NCBI RefSeq assembly: GCF_020740795.1
Contig: NC_067312.1
Coordinates: forward strand, 39,656,905-39,720,904
Origin: Apus apus
Lineage: Eukaryota; Chordata; Aves; Apodiformes; Apodidae
Length of the DNA: 64,000 bases
Direction of reading: 5' to 3'
Shown here in pieces: positions 1 to 11,143 of the stretch. The notes below the pieces were generated by a model, which was not told where the DNA came from, did not search any database, and saw only the letters and a program-made list of their open reading frames with translations. The translations under genes and the position numbers were made by a program. The number at the start of each line of letters is the position of its first letter. The first letter of the stretch is position 1.

Positions 1-551
1 CATAAATAAGCAATTCTTACCACATATAGCACCACAATATATTACATTTCTTCCTAATGTAACTGCAGTGATGCTAGGCAGAGGTTTAAGATTTACATAT
101 AAACAGCTGCCAACACTCCAAGTTTCAAAGAGAAACTTTTTCCCAAAAGAGGACAGCATCAGATAAATCTTTGCCCTGATCTAGACCAATGCCTAACAGC
201 TGAAGCAGAACACAGAAGGAGAATGCAAATTTTTCCATCTGAATCCTAAAAAAACCAAGCAGTTTTTAAAATTTTTTGCAAGCAAGTGTATAGATAAATC
301 AATTCAAGGTTTCAGACTGTGAATTCTAAGGCTGCAGCTACCCTAAGTTCTGATTAAAGCACAGAGTGGGGCCAATTTCCAAACACAGTAGGAAGGTTGA
401 ACAGCATTTCCCTACTCTTTTCTGTCAGTCTAGCTTTCTAGGGAGTCACCCTCACAGAGCTTTGCGTAAGACTAAGACAACTAACTTTGCTAGGCAAGGC
501 AAAGGAAAGGAAACCTCCAACAAAAAGGATGTATTTGTCAATTACAGTTCC
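1..551. other. AT-rich non-coding DNA, no recognised feature
   Basis: No gene, repeat family or RNA is recognisable. The only open frame (about 71 codons) has no coding character. It lies 3' of RFK, so an extended transcript end cannot be excluded. Confidence 0.4.
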
Positions 552-3500
552 TTTATTAATGGTCCAGTGCAGCAACATTAACTGAAATAAATACAGTTAC
601 TTGTATGCAATACAAAAATATAACCCCTCATAACGTTTACACTGTGCTAGGAATTACATATGGAGCTTAAATTTCTGATACATAACATTTTATCTTAAAT
701 TATGTGGACAGGTACATTCAGCCAAATGAATGTGGTCACATTTTTTCTAATGTGAAGACAAACATAGGAAAAGCAGTTCATGCGTTCCGTGTATCCATAC
801 ATCATACCTCAGTTAAGATTTGAGAGCAAAATTCAAGTTTTCCCTTTGCCACTGTTCTCAGATAGTACAGTGATAGACAGTTCTATAACCACACAGTGAA
901 TTGCATTTTTCACAGTAGCATTTATTAGCAGATACAGAATTGTTCAGACAACCAGCTTAAGGCACAACGGTTTCCACAAAAGACACATGAAATTACTGGC
1001 AAAAAACAACTGTAAAGACAGCTTTGAGTGTTTAGCTACTGTACCACAATGAACAACAATCTACGCTTTGAGTACATTCCTGACAATGTTTTCAGTTGAA
1101 TAGTGTGTATTTATTCTTTTAAAAAAAGGGTAAAATATAAGATTTTGACATTTTTACAATCTCAAGAATGTCTCAAATCTTTGTAAAAAAAATATTCCCT
1201 TCATTCTTCCATAAAAAAAAAATCTCACTGTCACTCTTGCAAGACAATTCTTTTACAGACTTTTTACAGAACGACAGACTCACCTAGGCTGGAAAAGACC
1301 TTCAAGATCATAGAGTCCAACCATTAACCCTACTCTACCAAATCCAGCACTACATCATATCCCCAGTTTCCAACACATTACATAGCAGAAGTCCACTAAA
1401 TGATTTTGTTGTCCTTTATAAGACTAATTGCTGATAAGTCCCCCCCACCAATTCTGAATCCATCTGGCTCTGCTATACAGGGAGCATAATACAGGGAGAC
1501 ATGTGGCTTTGGCCTGTGTGAGGCCTCAGACATGTGCATTACTGTTGCTAAAGCCTGCCCTGTGACTATGACCTTTCATCCTGGTCTATCTAGTTCAAGT
1601 GCTCTGCTGCTTGGGGAGCCACTGCACCCATGGCACTTTAGAAGACTACCACTTTAGCTGGCCACAAAGGCCATTAAAGTTGGAGCATGCACTGAGTACT
1701 GTTTTTAGATGGCACTTAGAAAGCACCCACAAAAGATTATCGGATCTCTTCCTAATTTAAAATATCTTAGAGAAAGACGCCAAATTGTCAGGTGCTTCAG
1801 AGGAACTAGCACAGAAGCTTCTACCATACTATCTCTCTCAGGACTCCTCCTCACTTGCCTTAAGGACTGTGAGTATGGAGCCCTGTGATCTTGTGCTTAT
1901 GTTTGCTGTGTTCTTATGTACTGCTTCTCTCTTTAGTGAGTAGTGGTTTGTGCACTGACTTTTTTCTGTGTCTGTAACTGGGACTGGCACTGAGGGAATC
2001 TGCACCATGTGGTGGGGACATTTCGTGGTAGAACTCACCACAGACTCCTGTCATCATCCATACCCAATGTATTTGTGGTGACCCAGCTGTGTGTGTTTCA
2101 ATGTACTATCAGCTGGCAAGCTAGGTGCTCTTAAAGCACCAGAACTACAGCACATCACTGGTGAACAATTTATTTAAATTAAATCAAATGGAGTTTCTCC
2201 TGAAGTCCTACAGAGCAAACACAAGTCCTTGCTTTGTTCAAGACCTCTGCCTTAGTAATATCCCCATATATTGGCTGAAAGTTAAAACAACATGAAATGG
2301 AACTAACATCCTGACAACACCTGCCACAAAAACCCAGGCGGCTAACCTGTCAGAACTCTCAAACACTAGAGTGAAATGCAGGATTCAAATAGGATAGGAC
2401 TGAGGAAATTCACAGAAATTGTGCATTCCAAATTGTACATAGTATTTCAGACACAGAACTACAGTTGAGACATATCTGCAGAAACATTTTCAATTTCAGA
2501 ATAATGTTCCAGCCACGCCACAACCAAAACCCAATCCCCATTATAGTGCTGATACATTCCATTAATATTGATCTACTTAGTCAGCCAAAACCTTGGCTCT
2601 TACTTGCACTTGGTGCAAAGTTAGTAAGATTTTTCTCTGCCTTACACCACTGGCCATTTTATTGCCAGTGTAGTGAATAACCCAAGGTTCTACCCATTTT
2701 CCTACAACAAATGACAGCAGCAGATAAAATGCAAGGTTATTTTAGGCTTCATTACCTCTTCAAACCTATCAAGGTTTAATTAACTCTTTTGCCTTAAGGC
2801 CCAATGAGCACAAGTCTGGTGATACTGTTTCTGTATCTTTTATGCCTGAACCTTTGAAGTTTACCAACTTTCACACTGTCATTCAGTTCCTTAATTCCAG
2901 TGAAACACTTCCTCAGAAGTAAACTGTACAGGTCATGTGTTGTCGTATGTACAGTCAACTATGATGAAGTATATCTCAGATTGAAATAACTCAATGAGCA
3001 ACAGTGATTTCCCCCATTTCACATGAAGTTAAAATAAGTAATTTCAGTTAAAATGACAGCTTCAACCATGACAGCTATATAGCATATAAAAAATAAACTC
3101 TATAGAGAATTACTCGTTATCATTGGCTTCCTACACCACATGAAATTGGTGACTCAATCAACAGCAAAATTTTTCAAGTTACTAGCTAAAACCCAGACGT
3201 AAGAGTAACATAAATCAAAGAAAAGAGGCTGAAATAACATTCTGGATGTTAAAAACAGACATTCCTCTCTTAAGTTAACTACCCCATACCTTATTGTCAG
3301 AAGAAGTCACCGTTAACTTTGGTCATGTTCTGCATGTGCTCAAATACCTGAACAACTGCTAACTTTAAGATACACAATTCATCTGTAAGAACCTCAAACA
3401 GCCTTCTGTTCCTTTTGCATGACTAGGTTAATTCATTAACACATGGAAACTGACATCATCCTGTTGGTGACGACATGAAGTCGGTTCCAACTTCAGTCAC

Positions 3501-3618
3501 CTACACAGGCATGTGACAACACAGTAACTACTAAAGTAGTGCAAAGATAAAAGCTCCATGACAGGGGGAATTAAAAAAAAAAAAAAAAAGCAGCAAAAAA
3601 AAAGCAGCATGGGTTTGC
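552..3618 (-). other. RFK: RFK 3' UTR and downstream region (extent uncertain)
   Basis: Sequence beyond the RFK stop has no coding signal. AATAAA signals on the minus strand occur at 2174-2169, 1115-1110 and 557-552, so the 3' UTR could be about 1.4, 2.5 or 3.1 kb long. The sequence alone does not say which is used. A CR1 relic lies at 1268-1375. Confidence 0.35.
1268..1375 (-). mobile_element. CR1 LINE 3' relic
   Basis: The text CACCTAGGCTGGAAAAGACC, followed by a segment close to AAGATCATAGAGTCCAACC, is the reverse complement of the conserved 3' end of avian CR1. The rest decays into unique sequence. This is a short, old, 5'-truncated copy. Confidence 0.7.
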
Positions 3619-3749
3619 TCAGTGGTTATTCACTATTTTGCCTTCTGGCAGATGAAAGAAGTTATCTTCTTTGAGTTTAAGGTGTTCTGGTAAATCTAGC
3701 TGTCTTTTTGCTTCTTCAATGTCTTCCTGAATTGCTGAAATGAGTGCCT
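3619..3749 (-). CDS. RFK: RFK coding exon 4 (terminal)
   Basis: This 131-base exon encodes the C-terminal helix (ALISAIQEDIEEAKRQLDL) and tail, ending VNNH before TGA at 3621-3619. The acceptor is TTTTTCAG. The tail resembles the human one in length and in its final asparagine/histidine. Two A-runs (T-runs in the mRNA) follow the stop closely, at about 3571-3600. Confidence 0.96.
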
Positions 3750-6700
3750 CTGAAAAAGATAAGAAAAGTTATATTTAAAAGTTGGAAACCTGAACACACA
3801 ATAGCAAATGAAAATAAGGTGTACCACAGAGTATCAGACAACAATCACAAAAGTATAGTATAATTATTATCACAAGGTTTGAAAGGCAAAACACTTTGTT
3901 TTAAAAATTCCTTCTTTTTCTTTTTTAACATGCCAGAGTTGCTTTTTTCACCATTACAAACAGAACTCTCTCCTTGGTTCAAAACACGTTTTAGCAAAAG
4001 ATTAACAGTTTCATGAACTGTTTCAGTTCTAAGAGAGCTGCTTTGTAAAAATAAATTAATAGACTAGGCTGATGCTTTTTGAAAGGCCTATGATGTTAAA
4101 ATTAACTCCTCAAACAAGCGACATGACAATAAAATTTTTAGTGTGATACATAAACATACCCACACATCTTCCAAGGTTTCAGGTTTTTTTCTTAATTAAC
4201 TCAACTTCTACATTTAGCTTATGCAAACATTTGACTGAAATTTCAAAGGTTAACAGATAAAGCTTCCCATAACAGAAAGAGACAGTGAAGACACAGTACT
4301 TGCATGAATAAGACAAGAAACTAGTTTGAGGGAGACTTGCAATACTAACCTAAGGAATCAAAGTTTTTTTCCGGTCGAATATATCCAACTATGACTATAC
4401 TAAGAATTTCTCCATAGAAGTCTTCTTTGAAGGTGTGGATAATGTGCGTTTCCTAAAGGAAAAGAAATAACTTCATATTTCTGATGAACTTTATTTCCCT
4501 TGCTAGAGATGTACAGCTAATACCCCTAACTGAAATTCTCCCCAACACATACCAGTAAAAAGGTAATTTAGTTTAGCCTGAATAAATTAAGATTAAAAGG
4601 CTAGGGCTTTTGCTTGTGTTAGGAAGAACTGTACTTTGCATGGACTTTAAGAAAAATTGCTCATTTAAGAGTATTCTCATAGCCTAAAATAAAATAAGAA
4701 AGCCACTACTCAGGAGAAATGTTTCACCACTTCCTGAAGGTAGTACTTCCAAGGAAGCAAGTCACAAACAAAACTTAATGTTTCATTGTTAAGTTGATGT
4801 ATCCAAATAACTACAAACATTTTGATTGAAACAGTTGGCTTAAGGAGAGCTTTTATAAACCAGCTCACATGTGAAGTGAATGATACCATTCAAGAAGGAG
4901 TGAAAGCCAAGATAGCATTCCACCTTATCCTCAAAACCATTTAATGCCCATCTCTCTCTTCAACACAAGCCCACCCATAGCATATTCCATCAAAAATAGC
5001 AGATGGAAAGCTTCTAAGTACTTGCTCAGAGGAGTTACCTGCAAAAATTCTAAAAAGTGTACAGTTGTGTAAGACAAGCACATCACAAACTCTTCAACAC
5101 TTAGAACCTCAGAAACAAATATTAATGTGCTTATAGTAAGTGTTTTCAACGTTATAGAAAGCTCTGAAGACTGAGAAAAGCACCAGAAACTGACAGCAAG
5201 AAAAACACAGCTGTCACAGCTCAGGATTTTAACTCAACTTCTCCATCCTGTTCTTATGTACCTTTGAGTATTTATTCTGTACATCAAACCACAGCACCAC
5301 ATGTATGGGTTTCATAATTTAAGAGAAGAATTAACAGAAAAACACTACAAATTAAGATGCCCCAACACCTCCTATTTGAAATGTAGACAGATTGCAGAGA
5401 ACCACAGATTAGTATGTTCCAGCTCATGCTGTGGCTCTCATAACACGTAAATTCAATGCATCTGTCAAACTCACGTTTAGTTAGCTATCAGCAGCATATG
5501 GAACCAGCAGCTCGGAAATACTGTTCAAATTTTATTATGTCAGTATTTAAGTAGCAATGGAATAGGAAGAAGGAAATAAACTTTATTCACCTACAGCTGC
5601 AGACTCTGTGGCTACGAAGAGTATTTTGTTTTCAGAATACAAACACGTGATACAGATACCAAATGCATTTCTCAGAGCAAATGGAACTTCTAGATCTCAT
5701 TTATTGATCAAATTCTGCTTATCTTATTCAAATTCAACATTAAGACTTGTTTATTAGAATAAAAGTCCCAGACAAGGCAAAATTCTTACCACTGATTTCT
5801 TAATATTCTTATAGAAAGGATTCCATCCTATGCTCAAAACCATTTTATGCACATCTCCATTTCCAACACAGGCCCATCCGTAGTAAATACCAGTAGAGAT
5901 ATCGGATGGAAAGCTTTCGACTACTTGCTCAGAAAAGTTAGCTGCAAAAATTTTAAAAAGTGTAAAGAGTAAGTGACTTTGTGGAACACAACAGAAATTT
6001 TCAAACAATTAAAAGCCAAACTCTGCCTACATACTATTTACAAACATAACACTGATGCTGATGAGAATGACGACAAGTGCCATTTCACAAAGTATAAAAT
6101 ACGAAACAGCTTAATATAATTCAGTCCCTGTGGGAATACCAGAGTTAATCACATCTCTTACAAATACTAAATTTTATAGTTATACACATTAATCTGCAAT
6201 AATAATTAATAAACATGTAACATCCAGTCAGAATGCATTGCACCCTTAGGATAGCTGTCACAGCTTTAATATGGTGAAAGATGAAGGGGAAAAAATCAAG
6301 TTTCTTCTGCACTATAAAACAGTATCTCAGAACTATTTGTTTGCTAATAAAATAACAAATAATAGTAAAAAAATCCATACACTTAATAAATAACATCTGT
6401 AGAAATAAACTAAATTATTATTTAGCCATCTGTCAACTTTGTACAAGTTGCCTTTCAATGGCATCTGTGGATTTCTGGGATTTGCTTCGAAAACGATTTA
6501 TCTACAGTAAAATAAAATTCCTTCCGACTGAACCTAACTTTCTTTCAAAATCAGTAGCCTACTTCTGCTTCTCAAGTGAGTCCATCTCTTCACACAACGC
6601 AGCCAGTTGATTTGGAAGAACGCATATTACATGAAAGCTCAAAAGCAGTAACAGCTTCCCTCCCCCCCTATTAGCTGATACCCATACACCGTCTGTATAC

Positions 6701-7705
6701 AAACAAGATTTAAAAAGAGAAATCTATTAAACAGATCTCGGAAACCCAGCACCTCAGGATTGTTCTCACAAAGTTCCCTCGTCTGCCAGGAGTGGTGCAA
6801 CATGACTGCTGACTTCCGTGTCTGCTTAAGAGAAGCCAAAATTCATTCGAATTACACATCTATCTGTATTTAGACAGCTGAAGCAGATGAGCAATAGGAA
6901 AATAAAGTCATCCGTAAGCCAAGTCTGCTTGCTCTGCCTTGTAAGCTCTGCCTGACTGCCCTTCCACTTCCTTCCTTGCAGCTGTTCCCGAAGCCTGCTC
7001 CCTCTCTCCTTCTGACGTAGCGCTTACGGGAACGGGTATTTTCCAAGCTGCCGCACCACAACTGCGTGCGGGCGACTTCTTATCTGCATCCTGCACACCA
7101 TCATGCAATCGTTAGGTGGTGACAACAACAAAAATCAAGGCTGAAAAAACCAACGGAACGGGGGAGAAATGACCCAAAAGAAGACACAAGACTCCTAACA
7201 ACGTAAAAAAACCCCAACAAAACAACAAACAAAAAAACCACAAAAATACTGTCAGAAAAACGCCAGCAGGGAACACGCCAAGCCTATCCACAAGAAGCTC
7301 TAGTCCTGCCGGGCTGCTGGCGGTCTCCGGAGCTCCAGCCGCCCCAGCCCCCGCAACCGCGCTCCCGCTCCGCTGCTCGCCGGGAGCTCCCGCCCCAGCC
7401 CGCCGCAAGCACGGCCCGTCTCCGCCCCGCCAGCCCGGGCTGCCCGAAGACCCGCGGGCCCGACGCCGGCCGCAGCGGCAGGTGCGCTCCAGCCACCCCG
7501 GCGGCGGGACAGGGCCCTGGTGCGGGCCCCGGTGCGGGGGGGGGGGGGGCAAGGCCGGGTCCAGCACCGCGGCCTTCCCGGGCGGCGCCTCCCTCTCCCC
7601 AGGCCCCCGCGCCCCCCGCTCACCGGTGGGGATGCCCAGCTCCTTGGAGCCCCTGCCGAAGCCCTTCACCACCTCCCCGCGGCAGAAGTACGGCAGGTGC
7701 CTCAT
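3619..7705 (-). CDS. RFK: Riboflavin kinase (four coding exons, joined 7705-7624, 5941-5790, 4452-4350, 3749-3619)
   Basis: Riboflavin kinase (EC 2.7.1.26) phosphorylates riboflavin with ATP to FMN in the cytosol, the committed step to FMN and FAD. The exons sum to 468 bases, i.e. 155 residues plus TGA, the length of human RFK. The protein starts MRHLPYFCRGEVV and continues into the PTAN metal/ATP motif (Thr27, Asn29), whose Ala28 codon is split by intron 1. Then come DISTGIYYGWACV and SIGWNPFYKN, the conserved catalytic glutamate (Glu79, first residue of exon 3, in VETHI), TFKEDFYGEIL and the C-terminal helix SAIQEDIEEAK. All introns have GT-AG ends and phases fit. The ATG at 7705 matches the human start; the frame stays open upstream only because the DNA is GC-rich. 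The gene is transcribed from the CpG island at 7290-8430, divergently from GCNT1. Identification rests on remembered family sequence and is very secure. Confidence 0.97.
4350..4452 (-). CDS. RFK: RFK coding exon 3
   Basis: This 103-base exon encodes residues 79-112 plus one base. It begins with the codon for the conserved catalytic glutamate (ETHIIHTFKEDFYGEIL) and ends FDSL. The acceptor is TCCTTTAG and the donor G followed by GTTAGT. Confidence 0.97.
4887..5038 (-). pseudogene. Decayed duplicate of RFK exon 2 inside intron 2
   Basis: Read on the minus strand, this segment aligns without gaps to true exon 2 (5790-5941). By hand, about 95 of 124 bases match over 4915-5038 versus 5818-5941. 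The intronic flank beyond the acceptor is also shared (25 of 27 bases). The acceptor CAG (5041-5039) is kept. A GT (4886-4885) stands exactly 152 bases on, where the real donor is, but as the weak GTATCA. The translation reads like a damaged exon 2 (SEQVLRSFPSAI, GICYGWACV) until an AAA to TAA change at 4943-4941. Residues around DIST are altered, so a functional alternative exon is unlikely. It is either dead or a stop-carrying poison exon. Confidence 0.88.
5790..5941 (-). CDS. RFK: RFK coding exon 2
   Basis: This 152-base exon encodes residues 28-78, including Asn29 of the PTAN motif and the conserved strand GIYYGWACV. The acceptor is TTTTTGCAG and the donor is G followed by GTAAGA. A decayed copy of the same length lies 903 bases further down the gene at 4887-5038. 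Confidence 0.97.
7134..7270. repeat. A/C-rich low-complexity tract in RFK intron 1
   Basis: The plus strand is strongly depleted in T and is made of AAAC, CAAA and ACC-type words. It lies just inside intron 1, next to the CpG island. No transposon family is recognised. Confidence 0.6.
7624..7705 (-). CDS. RFK: RFK coding exon 1
   Basis: This exon encodes residues 1-27 plus the first base of codon 28. It ends ACC G before the donor GTGAGC. It contains the glycine-rich start of the flavokinase fold (GFGRGSKELGIPT) and lies inside the CpG island. The start codon context on the minus strand is GCCATGAGG, with a weak C at -3. Confidence 0.96.
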
Positions 7706-8046
7706 GGCGGCCGCCGGGACGAGCAGGCAGCGCCGGGAGAGCCGCCCGCAGCTCCCAGGGCGACGCGCCGCCCAACTGGCCCGGCCCGGCCCGCCCGCCG
7801 CGCTCCCCAGCGCCTCGCTCCGGGCGCTACCAAGCAGAGGGGAGGCGCACGGCGCCGCGTCCCCGCTTCCAAGCCACGCAGCCGTGACAGGCGTTTGCCG
7901 CCCCCCGGGAATGGACTCGCCCGGGCGCCGCCCCCCCCGCGCCGTCGGGGGGACTGCGCATGCTCCGGGCGGAGGCGGCGGTGGCGCCAGGCCTGGCTGG
8001 GGCTGGCCCGGCCCCGGGTGTGCGTGCGGCCCGCGGTTAAACCCTG

Positions 8047-8098
8047 CCGCCCCGCCCCGCCCCGCCGCGCCCCGCCCCGCCCCGCCGCGCCCCGCCGG
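8047..8098. repeat. GC-box minisatellite upstream of RFK
   Basis: CGCCCCGCCCCGCCCCGC-type units are duplicated in tandem and separated by CGCGCC, giving several overlapping potential Sp1/KLF sites about 340 bases upstream of the RFK start codon. Confidence 0.75.
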
Positions 8099-8560
8099 CA
8101 GCACGCCCGTGGGTCGCCCGGAGGGTCGCCGCGGGCTCTGGGCGGTGCAGCGGGGCTGGCGGCCGCTGCGCGGGGCAGGCCGCGGCGGGGCCTGGGCAGG
8201 AAAGCCTGGCGGGGCCAGTGGTTTTGGGAGCTCGGGAAAGACGTGTCTGCGGAGGGAGGGAGGGAGGGAGGCAGGAGGGCTGCGGGGGAGCCCAGGCCAC
8301 CGGGGTGTCCTTCCCGTCCCGGCTGCCGGCAGGCTGCGCTCCCGGGGCGCGGCTGGGTCCGTCCGGCCCAGCAGCATTCCCGCCGTGGAAACGGAGCGGC
8401 AGCGGCAGGGCTGCTCAAAAGTGCCACGCCTGGCTCGGCGTGCGTGTGTAGGGAAAACGGTCGTTTCTTCTTGGTAACTCTGGTTTCACGTTTGGGAGAG
8501 CAGAGCTGATTTGTTTGTTACGTGGTAGCAAGGAACTGTAGCTGCTTACGGCAGGCAGGC

Positions 8561-8589
8561 AGAAAAGAAAGAAAGAAAGAAAGAAAGAA

Positions 8590-8681
<92 letters not shown>

Positions 8682-8699
8682 AAAGAAAGAAAAAGAAAG

Positions 8700-8742
<43 letters not shown>

Positions 8743-9172
8743 GAAAGAAAAAGAGAAAGAAAAGAAAGAAAAAGAAAGAAAGAAAGAAAGAGAAAGAAAA
8801 AGAGAAAGAAAAGAAAGAAAAAGAAAGAAAGAAAGAAAGAAAGAGAAAGAAAAAGAAAGAGAAAGAAAGGAAAGAAAAAGAAAGAAAGAAAAAGAGAAAG
8901 AAAGAAAGAAAAAGAAAGAGAAAGAAAGAAAGAAAAAGAAAGAGAAAGAAAGAAAGAAAAAGAGAAAGAAAGAAAGAAAAAGAAAGAGAAAGAAAGAAAG
9001 AAAAAGAAAGAGAAAGAAAGAAAGAAAAAGAAAGAGAAAGAAAGAAAGAAAGAGAAAGAAAGAAAAAGAGAAAGAAAGAAAAGAAAGAAAAAGAAAGAAA
9101 AGAAAGAGAAAGAAAAGAAAGAAAAAGAGAAAGAAAGAAAGAAAAAGAAAAGAAAGAGAAAGAAAGAAAAAG

Positions 9173-9207
<35 letters not shown>

Positions 9208-9682
9208 GAAAGAAAGAAAGAAAGAAAAAGAGAGAAAGAAAGAGAAAGAAAAAGAAAGAAAGAAAAAGAAAGAAAGAAAGAAAAAGAGAAAAAAGAAAGA
9301 GAAAGAAAGAGAAAGAAAGAAAGAAAGAAAAAGAGAGAAAGAAAGAGAAAGAAAAAGAAAGAAAGAGAAAGAAAAAGAGAGAGAAAGAGAGAAAGAGAGA
9401 AAGAAAAAGAAAGAAAGAAAAGAAAGAAAAAGAGAGAAAGAAAGAGAAAGAAAAAGAAAGAAAGAGAAAGAAAAAGAGAGAGAAAGAAAGAGAAAGAAAG
9501 AGAAAGAAAGAAAAAGAGAAAGAAGGAAAGAAGGAAAGAAAGAAAGAAAGAAAGAAAGAGAAAGAAAGAGAAAAAGAGAAAGAAAGAAAGAGAAAAAGAG
9601 AAAGAGAAAGAAAGAAAAAGAAAAAGAAAGAAAGAGAAAGAAAAAAAGAAAGAAAAAGAAAGAAAGAAAGAAAAAGAAAGAA

Positions 9683-9738
<56 letters not shown>

Positions 9739-9817
9739 AAAAGAGAAAAAGAAAGAAAGAAAGAAAGAAAGAAAAAGAGAAAAAGAAAGAAAGAAAGAGA
9801 AAGAAAGAAAGAAAGGA

Positions 9818-9885
<68 letters not shown>

Positions 9886-9896
9886 GAAAGAAAGGA

Positions 9897-9932
<36 letters not shown>

Positions 9933-9974
9933 GAAAGAAAGGAAAGAAAGAAAGGAAAGAAAGAAAGAAAGAGA
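8561..9974. repeat. Long (AAAG)n polypurine microsatellite, 1.4 kb
   Basis: About 1,414 bases consist only of A and G on the plus strand. Both ends are near-pure GAAA tetranucleotide repeats; the middle is broken by AAAAG, AGAG and AAGG variants. It begins about 850 bases upstream of the RFK start codon. The same stretch is open in all six frames in places, giving fake Lys/Glu/Arg or Phe/Ser/Leu proteins of over 500 residues. Assembly length is likely unreliable here. Confidence 0.98.
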
Positions 9975-10504
9975 ATTCCTCTCTGATTTTCCATCATGCT
10001 CACATCTCCTTTTGTGTCATTACCCTTGGTGGTGCAGAGATTTCCTTTGGAAAAAAACACACACCTCAAGACAGGAGTGTCCATCCTGTGTTCACTCTAC
10101 ATACTTAGAGAAGAGTAACTGGGCATTTCCCCTCTTCCTGTTTCCAGTTGCCCTTCAGTGTAGCTGGGTTGATAAATCTCTTTAATGTCTAGCTGATTAA
10201 CGCTCTTTTCTATGGCCCTGATCCAGCTCAAATAAATGCAGTTTGCATGAGTTCAAGATAATATTAAATGCAAAAAATGTCCATTGTCTAACCATAAGCA
10301 GGCAGCCTGACAACAATCCTTCTGTTTGTATCAGTAGTATATAAGCCAATTGGACCACTGAAGTCCCTGAAACGAATTTCCAGTATTTTTCCTTTCTAAA
10401 ACACAGTTGCTAATTTTATCAGTTTGATATTATGTATAAAAATAGTTGATCTTACCTCTAATTTTGTTAGCTATTTCATTAATGGGGGAAAAGCAGTGTA
10501 AACA

Positions 10505-11062
10505 CCGTGGCCAGCAGGAGTAGGGATGCAGTTCTCCCCCTGTAGTCAGCACTGCTGAGGCCTCACCTCGAGTACTGTGTGCAGTTCTGGGCCCCTCACT
10601 TCAAGAAAGATACTGAGGTGCTGGAGCAGGTCCAGAGCAGAGCAATGAGGGTGGTGAAGGGACTAGAGGAGAGGCTGAGGGTGCTGGGGTTGTTTAGCCT
10701 GGAGAAGAGGAGAGTTGGGGGACCTTATCACTCTCTTCAGCCACCTGAAGGGAGTTTGTAGTCAGTGGGAGGCTGGGCTCTTTTTCCAGGCAACTAGCAA
10801 CAAGACGAGGGCATGGCCTCAAGCTGCTCCAGGGGAGGTTTAGGTTGGATATTAGGAAGTAATTCCTCAAGGAGAGGGTGATTAGACATTGGAATGGATT
10901 GCCCAGGGAAGTGTTGGAGACACCGTCCCTGGAGGTGTTCACGGAAAGGCTGGATGTGGCACTTAGTGCCATGGTCTAGCTGATGTGGTGGTGTTAGGTC
11001 ATAGGCTGGACTTGGTGACCTTAGAGGTCTTTTCCAGCCTTGGTGATTCTGTGGTTCTGTTG
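10505..11062 (+). mobile_element. CR1 LINE, 5'-truncated
   Basis: This stretch contains the conserved CR1 end of the reverse transcriptase frame (CTCGAGTACTGTGTGCAGTT, then the region coding for [16 protein letters not shown]). It is followed by the CR1 3' UTR and the octamer end GATTCTGTGGTTCTGT. Frameshifts break the frame. Confidence 0.9.
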
Positions 11063-11143
11063 TTGGAGATGAAATGTAGTGTTGTTTTCACATCTTAGTG
11101 TTAGAAGCATGTTGCTGTGTTTGGTTTTTTTTATATACCCTAG

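Larger units (their letters stand above)
7290..8430. promoter_or_regulatory. CpG island and promoter of RFK
   Basis: About 1.1 kb is very rich in G+C and CpG and covers RFK exon 1 and its upstream side. It contains repeated GC boxes (CCCCGCCCC, 8047-8098), TGCGCATGC at 7955-7963, which is one base short of an NRF-1 palindrome, and a run of about 13 G near 7537-7550. No TATA box is evident. This is typical of a broad housekeeping promoter. Whether it also fires on the plus strand cannot be told. Confidence 0.85.

Noticed and set aside
7112-8509. Several frames of 240-421 residues on both strands in the RFK CpG island
   Set aside because: GC-rich DNA lacks stop codons by composition. Only the 82 bases of RFK exon 1 inside one of them match a known protein.
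8561-9974. Possible CRISPR or satellite array
   Set aside because: It has no spacers and no long repeat unit; it is a degenerate tetranucleotide microsatellite in a vertebrate genome.
8522-10108. A 528-residue plus-strand frame and a 512-residue minus-strand frame over the AAAG tract
   Set aside because: They are translations of a purine microsatellite (only Lys, Glu, Arg, or only Phe, Ser, Leu) and exist on both strands at once. There is no coding signal.
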